The notes below the pieces were generated by a model that saw only the letters and a list, made by a program, of their open reading frames with translations, ran no database searches and was not told where the DNA came from. The translations under genes and the position numbers were made by a program. A DNA stretch of 64,000 nucleotides from Mytilus californianus (Eukaryota; Mollusca; Bivalvia; Mytilida; Mytilidae): the NCBI RefSeq assembly GCF_021869535.1, contig NW_026262582.1, positions 56,804,851 to 56,868,850 of the forward strand, in the 5' to 3' direction. Below are positions 49,101 to 60,085 of the stretch, piece by piece; within the stretch, counting starts at the first letter, position 1, and the number at the start of each line of letters is the position of its first letter.

Positions 49101-51434
49101 CTTGGCTACCTTTTTTTCTTCAATTCGTTTTTAAAACGTCTTGGTTTCTTCAATTTAAATAATAGAAAATAAAACTATATATCAAACGAAAACTGGATAA
49201 AGTGAGAAACAAGTTTCTTTCATTAGTGAAAATTACTGCTTCATTGCTTATCTCAGAGTTCGAACACTACACGTGGTAGCTTGGTTCGACTCCAAACTTA
49301 ATTGACTAGGATTGACAGTTTCCTTGCCGAAGGTCAGTGGTTCTCTCCGTGTGTCCCAGCTTTCTACACACAAAAAAAGCTAGGCGCCATGAAATAGCAA
49401 ATAATGATAAAAGTGGCGTTAAAGACCAACAATGAATACATCAATCATTGTATATTTTAGACGTTTCACACACATATCATAGTTTTGTTAAACACGAATC
49501 TATTTATTTGAAATTGAATTTGACAATAGCAATTTTCCCGCATCGTATAATGGTGAATCCGGATAACACTGTAATATGTGCCGCTGGACATGAAAAAGCT
49601 TAACCTCTAATAATTTTGAATAACTAGAATAGATGAATTTTAAAGCAAAACTATTTAAAATTTTTGTCAGCTATTTCAGGGGAAAGCAATAAGTAATGAG
49701 AAGATATTTAAGATTTCCAAGGATAAGGCAACATTGAAGGGCCTGTCTTTAAAGGTTGGTGTGTCCATCATATTACATATGTGGCAACCTTTTGTTTAAG
49801 GCTTAAAACAAATTAAACTTTTCAAAGTTATTCAAGTTCCATTACTAACTTAATGTCGACACCTTATAATGTAGAATATCTATTTTAAACAGAAAAGGGT
49901 AATTTCTATGTCAAAAGATTGCAAAATTTCTGAGAATGAATAGAGCAGTCCCTATTCGAATGCAGCATTCGCTAACTTAGTAGACATGTCTTTGACAAGC
50001 AATACTTTGAACCACTGACAGTGTCTTTAACGATCCCATGCGCAAAAATGACAAAATTAAAAACAGAGTATTGTCCCTGCTAACCTGAAGAGTGTAGGTT
50101 TCAAGTCGAGAGTTCCCAATGAAGACATTTTTTTTTTCAGTTAAACACAGTCTACAAAATGAAACAAAAGTTGAAAATCTGATGCTCGTCTTGGCGTATA
50201 CTCAAGAATTTACTTATTCGGAACTGCTTAGACATGAAATGATGCCACAAGACACATGCGACCAGTCACGGCTTTTATAGAACGAGTTGCCCTTCATACA
50301 CCTTTGACACATAGTCCCACAATGCCCTAATGTTCTAAAGCATAATAAAAAATATCTTGAAGTCCACTATAAAAGAAATAACATAACTAATAATTTTAAC
50401 CATACAATTTTATATGAAAAAAACCCACAGATATTAAAGTTTACATTCATTACAAATGACAGGAACCCACAGATATTAAAGTTTACATTCATTACAAATG
50501 ACAGGAACCCACAGATATTAAAGTTTACATTCATTACAAATGACAGGAACTATATTTGTAGACAATCGATTACGAGCGAACAAACAGGTCATTTTTGAAA
50601 ATCAGATCATTTCGTCGTTTTCTATTTAGTTCTTTGGGTCTCTTTTTTGCTTTTTTTTTACTTTATTATTCATGACATGAAACCTTAACTTCATGTTCTA
50701 AAACATATACGTGTGCATTGTGCTTCAATGAAAAAATATGGGGTAAACGTCAATGAGACAGCCACCTAGTGACAGAAATAACCAAAAGACATGTGCTCGG
50801 TTTGACGGTAAACCAGATGTATGTGCGATTCCCTCACGGGAGAAAGGAAGAAAGACCATTCACAATTTGTCTTACATTTGTTTCTCTCTCTTTTAATTAA
50901 ATAAAAAAAAAAAAAAAACCTTTCGAATGTTGAGTTCATAAGATTAAAATATTCCCTGTGGAACAACCCCCCCCCCCCCCCTTTCTTTTTTTGGTGCTCT
51001 CCAATTTCAACCCTCAAATAAGGCTTTCCAATCTAATTAAAATTAAAACCTTGCTTTCTAACCAATCTATTCATGTACCGGACCGGGAACTTTCTTTATT
51101 TAATAAGAAAATCTACAGTGCCGTTATATAAATGCATGTTGTCTGCTTGGAGTCCCCGCCCGAAAAAAAACAAATTGCCTAACTCCAAGATAATACATTC
51201 CTGCATCACGTGATTTTTGCCACGTGGAGCTTACATTAGAATGAATGGCGAATATGGAAAGTGAAACTACAATTCAAAACATAATGTCCGAAGGCGCATA
51301 GAAGAAAAAGAAGGGTTTTTTTTGGCAAAGGGTGCCGCGGTAATCTTCTCTGTGTTCATAATATACATGAAATATTTGCCACTGCTCCTTGTCTGTTCTA
51401 TAAATTCTAACCCTGAGTTTTCTATCTGTTACTG

Positions 51435-54223
51435 ACGAGACAGCATCTCAGCGATAAAAGAATACGTTTGAAAAAACTATACACTTGGCTACCTTTTTTT
51501 CTTCAATTCGTTTTTAAAACGTCTTGGTTTCTTCAATTTGAATAATAGAAAATAAAACTATATATCAAACGAAAACTGGATAAAGTGAGAAACAAGTTTC
51601 TTTCATTAGTGAAAATTACTGCTTCATTGCTTATCTCAGAGTTCGAACACTACACGTGGTAGCTTGGTTCGACTCCAAACTTAATTGACTAGGATTGACA
51701 GTTTCCTTGCCGAAGGTCAGTGGTTCTCTCCGTGTGTCCCAGCTTTCTACACACAAAAAAAGCTAGGCGCCATGAAATAGCAAATAATGATAAAAGTGGC
51801 GTTAAAGACCAACAATGAATACATCAATCATTGTATATTTTAGACGTTTCACACACATATCATAGTTTTGTTAAACACGAATCTATTTATTTGAAATTGA
51901 ATTTGACAATAGCAATTTTCCCGCATCGTATAATGGTGAATCCGGATAACACTGTAATATGTGCCGCTGGACATGAAAAAGCTTAACCTCTAATAATTTT
52001 GAATAACTAGAAGAATAGATGAATTTTAAAGCAAAACTATTTAAAATTTTTGTCAGCTATTTTAGGGGAAAGCAATAAGTAATGAGAAGATATTTAAGAT
52101 TTCCAAGGATAAGGCAACATTGAAGGGCCTGTCTTTAAAGGTTGGTGTGTCCATCATATTACATATGTGGCAACCTTTTGTTTAAGGCTTAAAACAAATT
52201 AAACTTTTCAAAGTTATTCAAGTTCCATTACTAACTTAATGTCGACACCTTATAATGTAGAATATCTATTTTAAACAGAAAAGGGTAATTTCTATGTCAA
52301 AAGATTGCAAAATTTCTGAGAATGAATAGAGCAGTCCCTATTCGAATGTGGAACAACACCCCCCCCCCCCCCTTTTTTTTTGGTGCTCTCCAATTTCAAC
52401 CCTCAAATAAGGCTTTCCAATCTAATTAAAATTAAAACCTTGCTTTCTAACCAATCTATTCATGTACCGGACCGGGAACTTTCTTTATTTAATAAGAAAA
52501 TCTACAGTGCCGTTATATAAATGCATGTTGTCTGCTTGGAGTCCCCGCCCGAAAAGAAACAAATTGCCTAACTCCAAGATAATACATTCCTGCATCACGT
52601 GATTTTTGCCACGTAGAGCTTACATTAGAATGAATGGCGAATATGGAAAGTGAAACTACAATTCAAAACATAAAGTCCGAAGGCGCATAGAAGAAAAAGA
52701 AGGGTTTTTTTTGGCAAAGGGTGCCGCGGTAATCTTCTCTGTGTTCATAATATACATGAAATATTTGCCACTGCTCCTTGTCTGTTCTATAAATTCTAAC
52801 CCTGAGTTTTCTATCTGTTACTGACGAGACAGCATCTCAGCGATAAAAGAATACGTTTGAAAAAACTATACACTTGGCTACCTTTTTTTCTTCAATTCGT
52901 TTTTAAAACGTCTTGGTTTCTTCAATTTGAATAATAGAAAATAAAACTATATATCAAACGAAAACTGGATAAAGTGAGAAACAAGTTTCTTTCATTAGTG
53001 AAAATTACTGCTTCATTGCTTATCTCAGAGTTCGAACACTACACGTGGTAGCTTGGTTCGACTCCAAACTTAATTGACTAGGATTGACAGTTTCCTTGCC
53101 GAAGGTCAGTGGTTCTCTCCGTGTGTCCCAGCTTTCTACACACAAAAAAAGCTAGGCGCCATGAAATAGCAAATAATGATAAAAGTGGCGTTAAAGACCA
53201 ACAATGAATACATCAATCATTGTATATTTTAGACGTTTCACACACATATCATAGTTTTGTTAAACACGAATCTATTTATTTGAAATTGAATTTGACAATA
53301 GCAATTTTCCCGCATCGTATAATGGTGAATCCGGATAACACTGTAATATGTGCCGCTGGACATGAAAAAGCTTAACCTCTAATAATTTTGAATAACTAGA
53401 AGAATAGATGAATTTTAAAGCAAAACTATTTAAAATTTTTGTCAGCTATTTTAGGGGAAAGCAATAAGTAATGAGAAGATATTTAAGATTTCCAAGGATA
53501 AGGCAACATTGAAGGGCCTGTCTTTAAAGGTTGGTGTGTCCATCATATTACATATGTGGCAACCTTTTGTTTAAGGCTTAAAACAAATTAAACTTTTCAA
53601 AGTTATTCAAGTTCCATTACTAACTTAATGTCGACACCTTATAATGTAGAATATCTATTTTAAACAGAAAAGGGTAATTTCTATGACTAAAGATTGCAAA
53701 ATTTCTGAGAATGAATAGAGCAGTCCCTATTCGAATGTGGAACAACACCCCCCCCCCCCCCCCCCCCCCCTTTTTTTTTTTGGTGCTCTCCAATTTCAAC
53801 CCTCAAATAAGGCTTTCCAATCTAATTAAAATTAAAACCTTGCTTTCTAACCAATCTATTCATGTACCGGACCGGGAACTTTCTTTATTTAATAAGAAAA
53901 TCTACAGTGCCGTTATATAAATGCATGTTGTCTGCTTGGAGTCCCCGCCCGAAAAGAAACAAATTGCCTAACTCCAAGATAATACATTCCTGCATCACGT
54001 GATTTTTGCCACGTGGAGCTTACATTAGAATGAATGGCGAATATGGAAAGTGAAACTACAATTCAAAACATAAAGTCCGAAGGCGCATAGAAGAAAAAGA
54101 AGGGTTTTTTTTGGCAAAGGGTGCCGCGGTAATCTTCTCTGTGTTCATAATATACATGAAATATTTGCCACTGCTCCTTGTCTGTTCTATAAATTCTAAT
54201 CTTGAGTTTTCTATCTGTTACTG
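51435..54223 (+). repeat. Array units 10 and 11, sharing a ~1 kb deletion
   Basis: In both units CCCTATTCGAATG is joined directly to TGGAACAACACCCC (52348/52349 and 53737/53738), which removes about 1 kb including the 42 bp repeats, A-tract and CAGCATTCGC region. Both also share the extra A in ACAACACCCC. One deletion followed by duplication of the shortened unit, or conversion between neighbours, explains this. The C-tract following the unit 11 junction is longer than in unit 10. Confidence 0.92.
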
Positions 54224-56613
54224 ACGAGACAGCATCTCAGCGATAAAAGAATACGTTTGAAAAAACTATACACTTGGCTACCTTTTTTTCTTCAATTCGT
54301 TTTTAAAACGTCTTGGTTTCTTCAATTTGAATAATAGAAAATAAAACTATATATCAAACGAAAACTGGATAAAGTGAGAAACAAGTTTCTTTCATTAGTG
54401 AAAATTACTGCTTCATTGCTTATCTCAGAGTTCGAACACTACACGTGGTAGCTTGGTTCGACTCCAAACTTAATTGACTAGGATTGACAGTTTCCTTGCC
54501 GAAGGTCAGTGGTTCTCTCCGTGTGTCCCAGCTTTCTACACACAAAAAAAGCTAGGCGCCATGAAATAGCAAATAATGATAAAAGTGGCGTTAAAGACCA
54601 ACAATGAATACATCAATCATTGTATATTTTAGACGTTTCACACACATATCATAGTTTTGTTAAACACGAATCTATTTATTTGAAATTGAATTTGACAATA
54701 GCAATTTTCCCGCATCGTATAATGGTGAATCCGGATAACACTGTAATATGTGCCGCTGGACATGAAAAAGCTTAACCTCTAATAATTTTGAATAACTAGA
54801 AGAATAGATGAATTTTAAAGCAAAACTATTTAAAATTTTTGTCAGCTATTTTAGGGGAAAGCAATAAGTAATGAGAAGATATTTAAGATTTCCAAGGATA
54901 AGGCAACATTGAAGGGCCTGTCTTTAAAGGTTGGTGTGTCCATCATATTACATATGTGGCAACCTTTTGTTTAAGGCTTAAAACAAATTAAACTTTTCAA
55001 AGTTATTCAAGTTCCATTACTAACTTAATGTCGACACCTTATAATGTAGAATATCTATTTTAAACAGAAAAGGGTAATTTCTATGTCAAAAGATTGCAAA
55101 ATTTCTGAGAATGAATAGAGCAGTCCCTATTCGAATGCAGCATTCGCTAACTTAGTAGACATGTCTTTGACAAGCAATACTTTGAACCACTGACAGTGTC
55201 TTTAACGATCCCATGCGCAAAAATGACAAAATTAAAAACAGAGTATTGTCCCTGCTAACCTGAAGAGTGTAGGTTTCAAGTCGAGAGTTCCCAATGAAGA
55301 CATTTTTTTTTTCAGTTAAACACAGTCTACAAAATGAAACAAAAGTTGAAAATCTGATGCTCGTCTTGGCGTATACTCAAGAATTTACTTATTCGGAACT
55401 GCTTAGACATGAAATGATGCCACAAGACACATGCGACCAGTCACGGCTTTTATAGAACGAGTTGCCCTTCATACACCTTTGACACATAGTCCCACAATGC
55501 CCTAATGTTCTAAAGCATAATAAAAAATATCTTGAAGTCCACTATAAAAGAAATAACATAACTAATAATTTTAACCATACAATTTTATATGAAAAAAACC
55601 CACAGATATTAAAGTTTACATTCATTACAAATGACAGGAACCCACAGATATTAAAGTTTACATTCATTACAAATGACAGGAACCCACAGATATTAAAGTT
55701 TACATTCATTACAAATGACAGGAACTATATTTGTAGACAATCGATTACGAGCGAACAAACAGGTCATTTTTGAAAATCAGATCATTTCGTCGTTTTCTAT
55801 TTAGTTCTTTGGGTCTCTTTTTTGCTTTTTTTTTTACTTTATTATTCATGACATGAAACCTTAACTTCATGTTCTAAAACATATACGTGTGCATTGTGCT
55901 TCAATGAAAAAATATGGGGTAAACGTCAATGAGACAGCCACCTAGTGACAGAAATAACCAAAAGACATGTGCTCGGTTTGACGGTAAACCAGATATATGC
56001 GCGATTCCCTCACGGGAGAAAGGAAGAAAGACCATTCACAATTTGTCTTACATTTGTTTCTCTCTCTTTTAATTAAATAAAAAAAAAACCAAAACCGTTC
56101 GAATGTTAAGTTCATATGATAAAAATATTCCCTGTGGAACACCCCCCCCCCCCCCTTTTCTTTTTTTTGGTGCTCTCCAATTTCAACCCTCAAATAAGGC
56201 TTTCCAATCTAATTAAAATTAAAACCTTGCTATATAATCACTCTATTCATGTACCAGACCGGGAACTTTTTTTATGTAATAAGAAAATCTACAGTGCCGT
56301 TATATAAATGCATGTTGTCTGCTTGGAGTCCCCACCCGAAAAGAAAGAAATAGCCTATAACTCCAAGATAATACATTCCTGCATCACGTGATTTTTGCCA
56401 TGCACGTAGAGCTTACATTAGAATGAACACCGAATATGGAAAGTGAAACTACAATTCAAAACATAAAGTCCGAAGGCACATAGAAGAAAAAGAAGGGTTT
56501 TTTTTTTGGCAAAGGGTGCCGCGGTAATCTTCTCTGTGTTCATAATATAAATGAAATATTTGCCACTGCCCCTTGTCTGTTCTATAAATTCTAACCCTGA
56601 GTTTTCTATGTTA
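54224..56613 (+). repeat. Array unit 12 (diverged 3' edge)
   Basis: It is interior-like up to about 56080, then carries clustered changes: AACCAAAACCGTTCG after the A-tract, CTATATAATCACTC, CATGTACCAGACCGG, GAAAGAAATAGCCTATAACTCC and GAACACCGAATATGG. It ends TTTTCTATGTTA immediately before the right 213 bp element, where interior junctions have TTTTCTATCTGTTACTG. Confidence 0.9.
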
Positions 56614-56826
56614 CATGCCAAGAAATCCTCGCTAAAAATTCCGGTGGACCTCCTACGGCACCTATTAGTAGTTAAAGATTTGATTTCATTCAACAAATTA
56701 ATTTATGACCTGTATGTACGCGTCGCTTAGAACACGGCCATATACCAAATGGTCAATATTAATCATCCATGTAATTTGCTCTATGGGATGTTTGAAAAAT
56801 TTCAACGGAGGCAATTTCTTGGCATG
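56614..56826. mobile_element. 213 bp TIR element, right copy bounding the array
   Basis: Same orientation and length as 29311-29523, with ends CATGCCAAGAAAT and TTTCTTGGCATG. The left flank is the end of an array unit (TTTTCTATGTTA) and the right flank is LINE coding sequence (AATACACCTTTAAATGGG). Together with the left copy it gives reciprocal flanks: LINE-MITE-unit on one side, unit-MITE-LINE on the other. Confidence 0.88.
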
Positions 56827-57528
56827 AATACACCTTTAAATGGGTTAATTTTATAGAAGCAATATTGAACAGTACTGGCATTGGATATATTTTTGTCAAT
56901 CAAACGGACTACTGTGATAAAATGTACATTAAGCAAATGCTTTGTGATCAGTTTGTACAACAGTGGTCTAGTGATATTGTAAACTCATCAAGAGGACAGT
57001 TTTTATTTTTTTATATTTAAAAAATGTTTGCTTTATGAACTCACCTTCTAAAACTTCTTGAATATTGTAGGCTTTGGATCACATATTTGAGGTGTTCAAA
57101 TTTGCGTCTGCCTATCGAAACTGGAAGATGGCAAATTATTCCGCGGCATGATAAAATATGTACTTTGTGTAGGAGTAATATTGGAGATGAATTTCATTTG
57201 TTGTTTAAAAATACTAACCAAACTATTGTTGATTTAAGAGGAAAGTTTCTACCGAGCTACTACATAGTGAATCCTAATTAAAAAAAAATGGAAGGTCTTC
57301 TCTCAATATGTAATGCACAACTGTATAAACGACTTTCTGTATTTATCAAAAACATAATGTTTTGAAATGTTGGAATACATATTTGTATATTATTGTACTC
57401 ACTGCATGCTATATGTATATTATCGATACCACATTTTTCCTTCGTCGTGTTTATGTAATGTTATTAATAATGACCTCATGTTACACATGTATCTGTGTCT
57501 GAGTGTTCAAATAAAATCTTGATCTTGA
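56826..57528 (+). mobile_element. LINE 'split copy', part 3: C-terminus and 3' end
   Basis: The frame resumes with EYTFKWVNFIEAILNSTGIG, FVNQTDYCDKMYIKQMLCDQ and FVQQWSSDIVNSSRGQF, then after stops and shifts RLWITYLRCSNLRLPIETGR and the C-x2-C...H block ICTLCRSNIGDEFHLLFK, ending PSYYIVNPN (57281). The final Cys of the cluster is replaced (LLFKNTN). A polyadenylation signal AATAAA lies at 57510-57515, followed by the short tail TCTTGATCTTGA. This is the part expected directly after 29310 in the intact element. Confidence 0.85.
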
Positions 57529-57540
57529 AGAATATTAATT

Positions 57541-57650
57541 ATGTAAAGGAAATTCCAGGAATACAATTTTTATGTAAGAGAAGTTCCTGGAATAATAATT
57601 ATTAAGTTCCTGGAATAATAATTATTAAGTTCCTGGAATATATTAACCTA
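57541..57650 (+). repeat. Short tandem repeat, ~23 bp unit
   Basis: AAGTTCCTGGAATAATAATTATT is repeated about three times at 57582-57650. Before it are looser copies with GGAAATTCCAGGAATACAAT. Confidence 0.85.
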
Positions 57651-58147
57651 TATAAGTTTCTAAGTTATGGTTACTTATACGGAATTTTGATAAAGTTGAC
57701 GACTATTATTTTTTTTATATTGTGCAAGTCGTCTACCAGTTTAATTTCATTTTTAAGTTTACTATAAAGGTAAAGTTTTGAACTGTTATCTATATTTGAA
57801 AGTTTTACAAAAACATCATCACTGATAAAATTGTTTTATATATGATTTGCAACGGTAACTTTACTTTGTACTTTGAAAAATAATTTCCTAGTCCCACCTT
57901 TGCTCTAGGTGGCCTTCAAATGTATTTATTTTTGGTATTCTTTGGAGTCGCAACTAAGAAAACGTGTTTCCTTAGATACAAGACGTAAGGACATGATTAA
58001 AAAGAAAATTTGTCTCTTTAACATATTCTCTATGACACAGCAAATCATTTTAGAACATTTTAAACTGAATCTAATTTTTTGCACATTCAAGGTTTGTACA
58101 GAATGAAGCTCAATGCTTATTGACATGGCCTCCTAATTGTTTCTTAC
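57651..58147. other. Unannotated AT-rich sequence
   Basis: Overlapping 65-66 codon frames on both strands at 57909-58126 lack motifs. Nothing else is supported. Confidence 0.4.
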
Positions 58148-58440
58148 AATACGGACATTTGTATGAATGCTGTCGAGAGTTTCTTTTTAAATACGGGCAT
58201 TTGTATGAATGCTGTCGTGAGTTTCTTTTTAAATACGGACATTTGTATGAATGCTGTCGTGAGTTTCTTTTTAAATACGGGCATTTGTATGAATGCTGTC
58301 GTTAGTTTTTTTTTTAAATACGGACATTTGTATGAAATGCTGTCGTTAGTTTTTTTTTTTTAAATACGGACATTTGTATGAATGCTGTCGTTAGTTTTTT
58401 TTTAAATACGGACATTTGTATGAATGCTGCCGTGAGTTTC
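58148..58440 (+). repeat. Minisatellite, 42-46 bp unit, seven copies
   Basis: Seven copies of TACGGACATTTGTATGAATG then CTGTCGTGAGTTTCTTTTTAAA. The first four are exactly spaced near 42-43 bp and the later ones vary in T-tract length. The 42 bp spacing yields a repeating YGHLYECCREFLFK frame at 58120-58305, broken as soon as the T-tract length changes. It is therefore probably not coding. Confidence 0.92.
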
Positions 58441-59334
58441 TTTTTCTTAGTATTTCTACTGCAAGGAATATCTTATGCAACATTCGATATAAGCAATCCC
58501 TTATATATGAATTTTTTTATTGTGTGTATATTACATCAGATGTTTTCAAAATCTACGTGTGGATTTTTTTCAACATTTATTTTGGTTTCGCGAGCTTGTA
58601 CAGTTCGTTTAAATGTCTTTTCGATTTATTTTGCTATCTGTAATGTACTTATATATATTTGTAGGGAGTTCGATGCCAGTTACGACAGATAATACTTGTA
58701 GCCTAAACAAGTCAAACGTTTCAACTATTCCAATTTGGAACATAAATCAGTGAAATAAGTCAATTCAAACAGAATGTAATTGAACGAATCAGGAGGAGGG
58801 GACTAAGTAAGACTAGGTTTTAACATACATGTTTTTTGGTATGTACTGCAAAAAGAAAGGCAGACTTCAAAGAATGACAAGTACTTAACTAAAGTTTCTG
58901 ACATTTTATATTGTGAGAACATAAACATTGTTGTGGTTTTTCAGTGGACAACGAAGACAGATGAGCCTATTGTTACCATGCTAGTTAGGTTCTCACATAG
59001 AATTGTCTGCGATTTCAGGGTTGGTTGGTTGCTTTCTCACTGCACAGTTTCCAAACTTGTAAGAGAAACTATCAGAGATCTGCCATCCACATCGAATTCT
59101 CCATATAACAAAAAAAAACATTGACCATTTGAGTTAAGGCAAACTTTTGGATTAAGATCTAGACAAGGTACATAAACTCCAAATGGATGAGACCATGCTT
59201 AGCAAATATGAGAGATAAACTGTTCTAATACACATGAACACAAAACGGATTGACGTTAAATGTACAATGGCAAATATTACATGCATATCAGGAGAACATT
59301 TTAATGTGATATTACTTATAAACATGCTATAAAA
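58441..59334. other. Unannotated AT-rich sequence
   Basis: Frames at 58378-58692 and 58933-59124 start in or near repeats and have no family motif. No gene is supported. Confidence 0.4.
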
Positions 59335-59462
59335 TAGAAGATGTGGTATGATTGCCAATGAGACAACTCTCCACAAGAGACCAAATGACACAGATATTAA
59401 CAACTATAGGTCACTGTACAGCCTTCAACAATGAGCAAAGCCCATAATGCATAGTCAGCTAT
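59335..59462 (-). mobile_element. Tail-repeat copy (subfamily A), inverted
   Basis: The minus strand reads ATAGCTGACTATGCATTATG, GGCTTTGCTCATTGTTGAAG, TGACCTATAGTTGTTAATAT, CATTTGGTCTCTTGTGGAGA and ends CATACCACATCTTCT, matching 14575-14700. It is 5'-truncated at the TAGCTGACTATG point. Confidence 0.9.
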
Positions 59463-59890
59463 GGAACACTGGTGTTAAACTGATCATCGTAACTGCAGTT
59501 ACCAAGATCTCAATATGGCGGAGGTAGAAATTAGTAAAATCGTTTTTTGCTAATTTCTCCGTGTAAACGTGTTGTTTTCAAAAATTACTCAGCCGCCAGG
59601 TTGATCTGTACGGTTTTGTTGTGTGTGTGTTTTATAACTATCATATATGGCCTCGTTACAAAAATAAAAGCCATCGCAAATTCAAGGAAGATAATCGCAA
59701 CCCCAAGACAATCGTAACTGGACTATCAGATAGTCGTAATTTGGACATGATAATAGTTATTTATCAGTCATAATCGCAACTTTGTCTGTTGATGGGGACA
59801 GCGACTATATCTAAATATTACTTAAAAGTTTGATAGTGTAACCAGAATTAGTGAATAAATGGTTATCTTAAACTAATTTACTTTTTGCTT

Positions 59891-59892
<2 letters not shown>
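59463..59892. other. Unannotated sequence
   Basis: Contains repeated ATCGCAA / AATCGTAAC words (59670-59780) but no clear repeat unit or gene. Confidence 0.4.

Positions 59893-59953
<61 letters not shown>
59893..59953. repeat. (AT)n microsatellite
   Basis: About 30 uninterrupted AT dinucleotides. A long perfect run of this kind is expected to be length-polymorphic. Confidence 0.97.
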
Positions 59954-59955
<2 letters not shown>

Positions 59956-60085
59956 TATATACTTCACAGGTTAAAATTTACGGTAAATATTGATTGGTAT
60001 ATTGTGTACTTTTAAAAGAAGAACATGTACATGTATTCCTTAATTTAAATGATTTAAAAGTCTTATAAGAAAAAAATTCAATCAA

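Larger units (their letters stand above)
29524..56613 (+). repeat. Tandem array of twelve ~2,386 bp noncoding units
   Basis: Units all start at ACGAGACAGCATCTCAGCG: 29524, 31910, 34296, 37122, 39504, 41890, 44276, 46665, 49052, 51435, 52824 and 54224, the last ending at 56613. Nine are 2,382-2,390 bp. Unit 3 is 2,826 bp (internal duplication) and units 10 and 11 are 1,389 and 1,400 bp (shared deletion). Interior copies differ by scattered substitutions and homopolymer length; the first unit and the last ~500 bp of unit 12 are clearly more diverged. Junctions read TTTTCTATCTGTTACTG then ACGAGAC. Each unit has a B-box/SINE-like segment, a triple 42 bp repeat (two copies plus one in the duplicated part of unit 3), an A-tract and a C-tract. 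Minus-strand frames of 65-83 codons recur in the copies, but they span the variable homopolymer tracts and are not conserved in frame or start, so I do not call a gene. Confidence 0.97.

Noticed and set aside
31245..56193. Recurring minus-strand frames of 65-83 codons in the array units (ending in a conserved RQTEHMSFGYFCH)
   Set aside because: They recur only because the units recur. They run across A- and C-homopolymer tracts whose lengths change the frame and start from copy to copy, and they contain poly-Phe and poly-Gly runs from those tracts.
29524..56613. Assembly artefact (collapsed or falsely expanded repeat)
   Set aside because: Not excluded, but unit-specific substitutions, shared deletions and diverged edges argue for a real array. 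Only the exact copy number remains doubtful.
29311..56826. LTR retrotransposon with 213 bp LTRs (termini could be read as TG...CA)
   Set aside because: No primer-binding site after the left copy, no polypurine tract before the right copy, no gag-pol frame, no target duplication, and interior unit junctions lack the 213 bp sequence.
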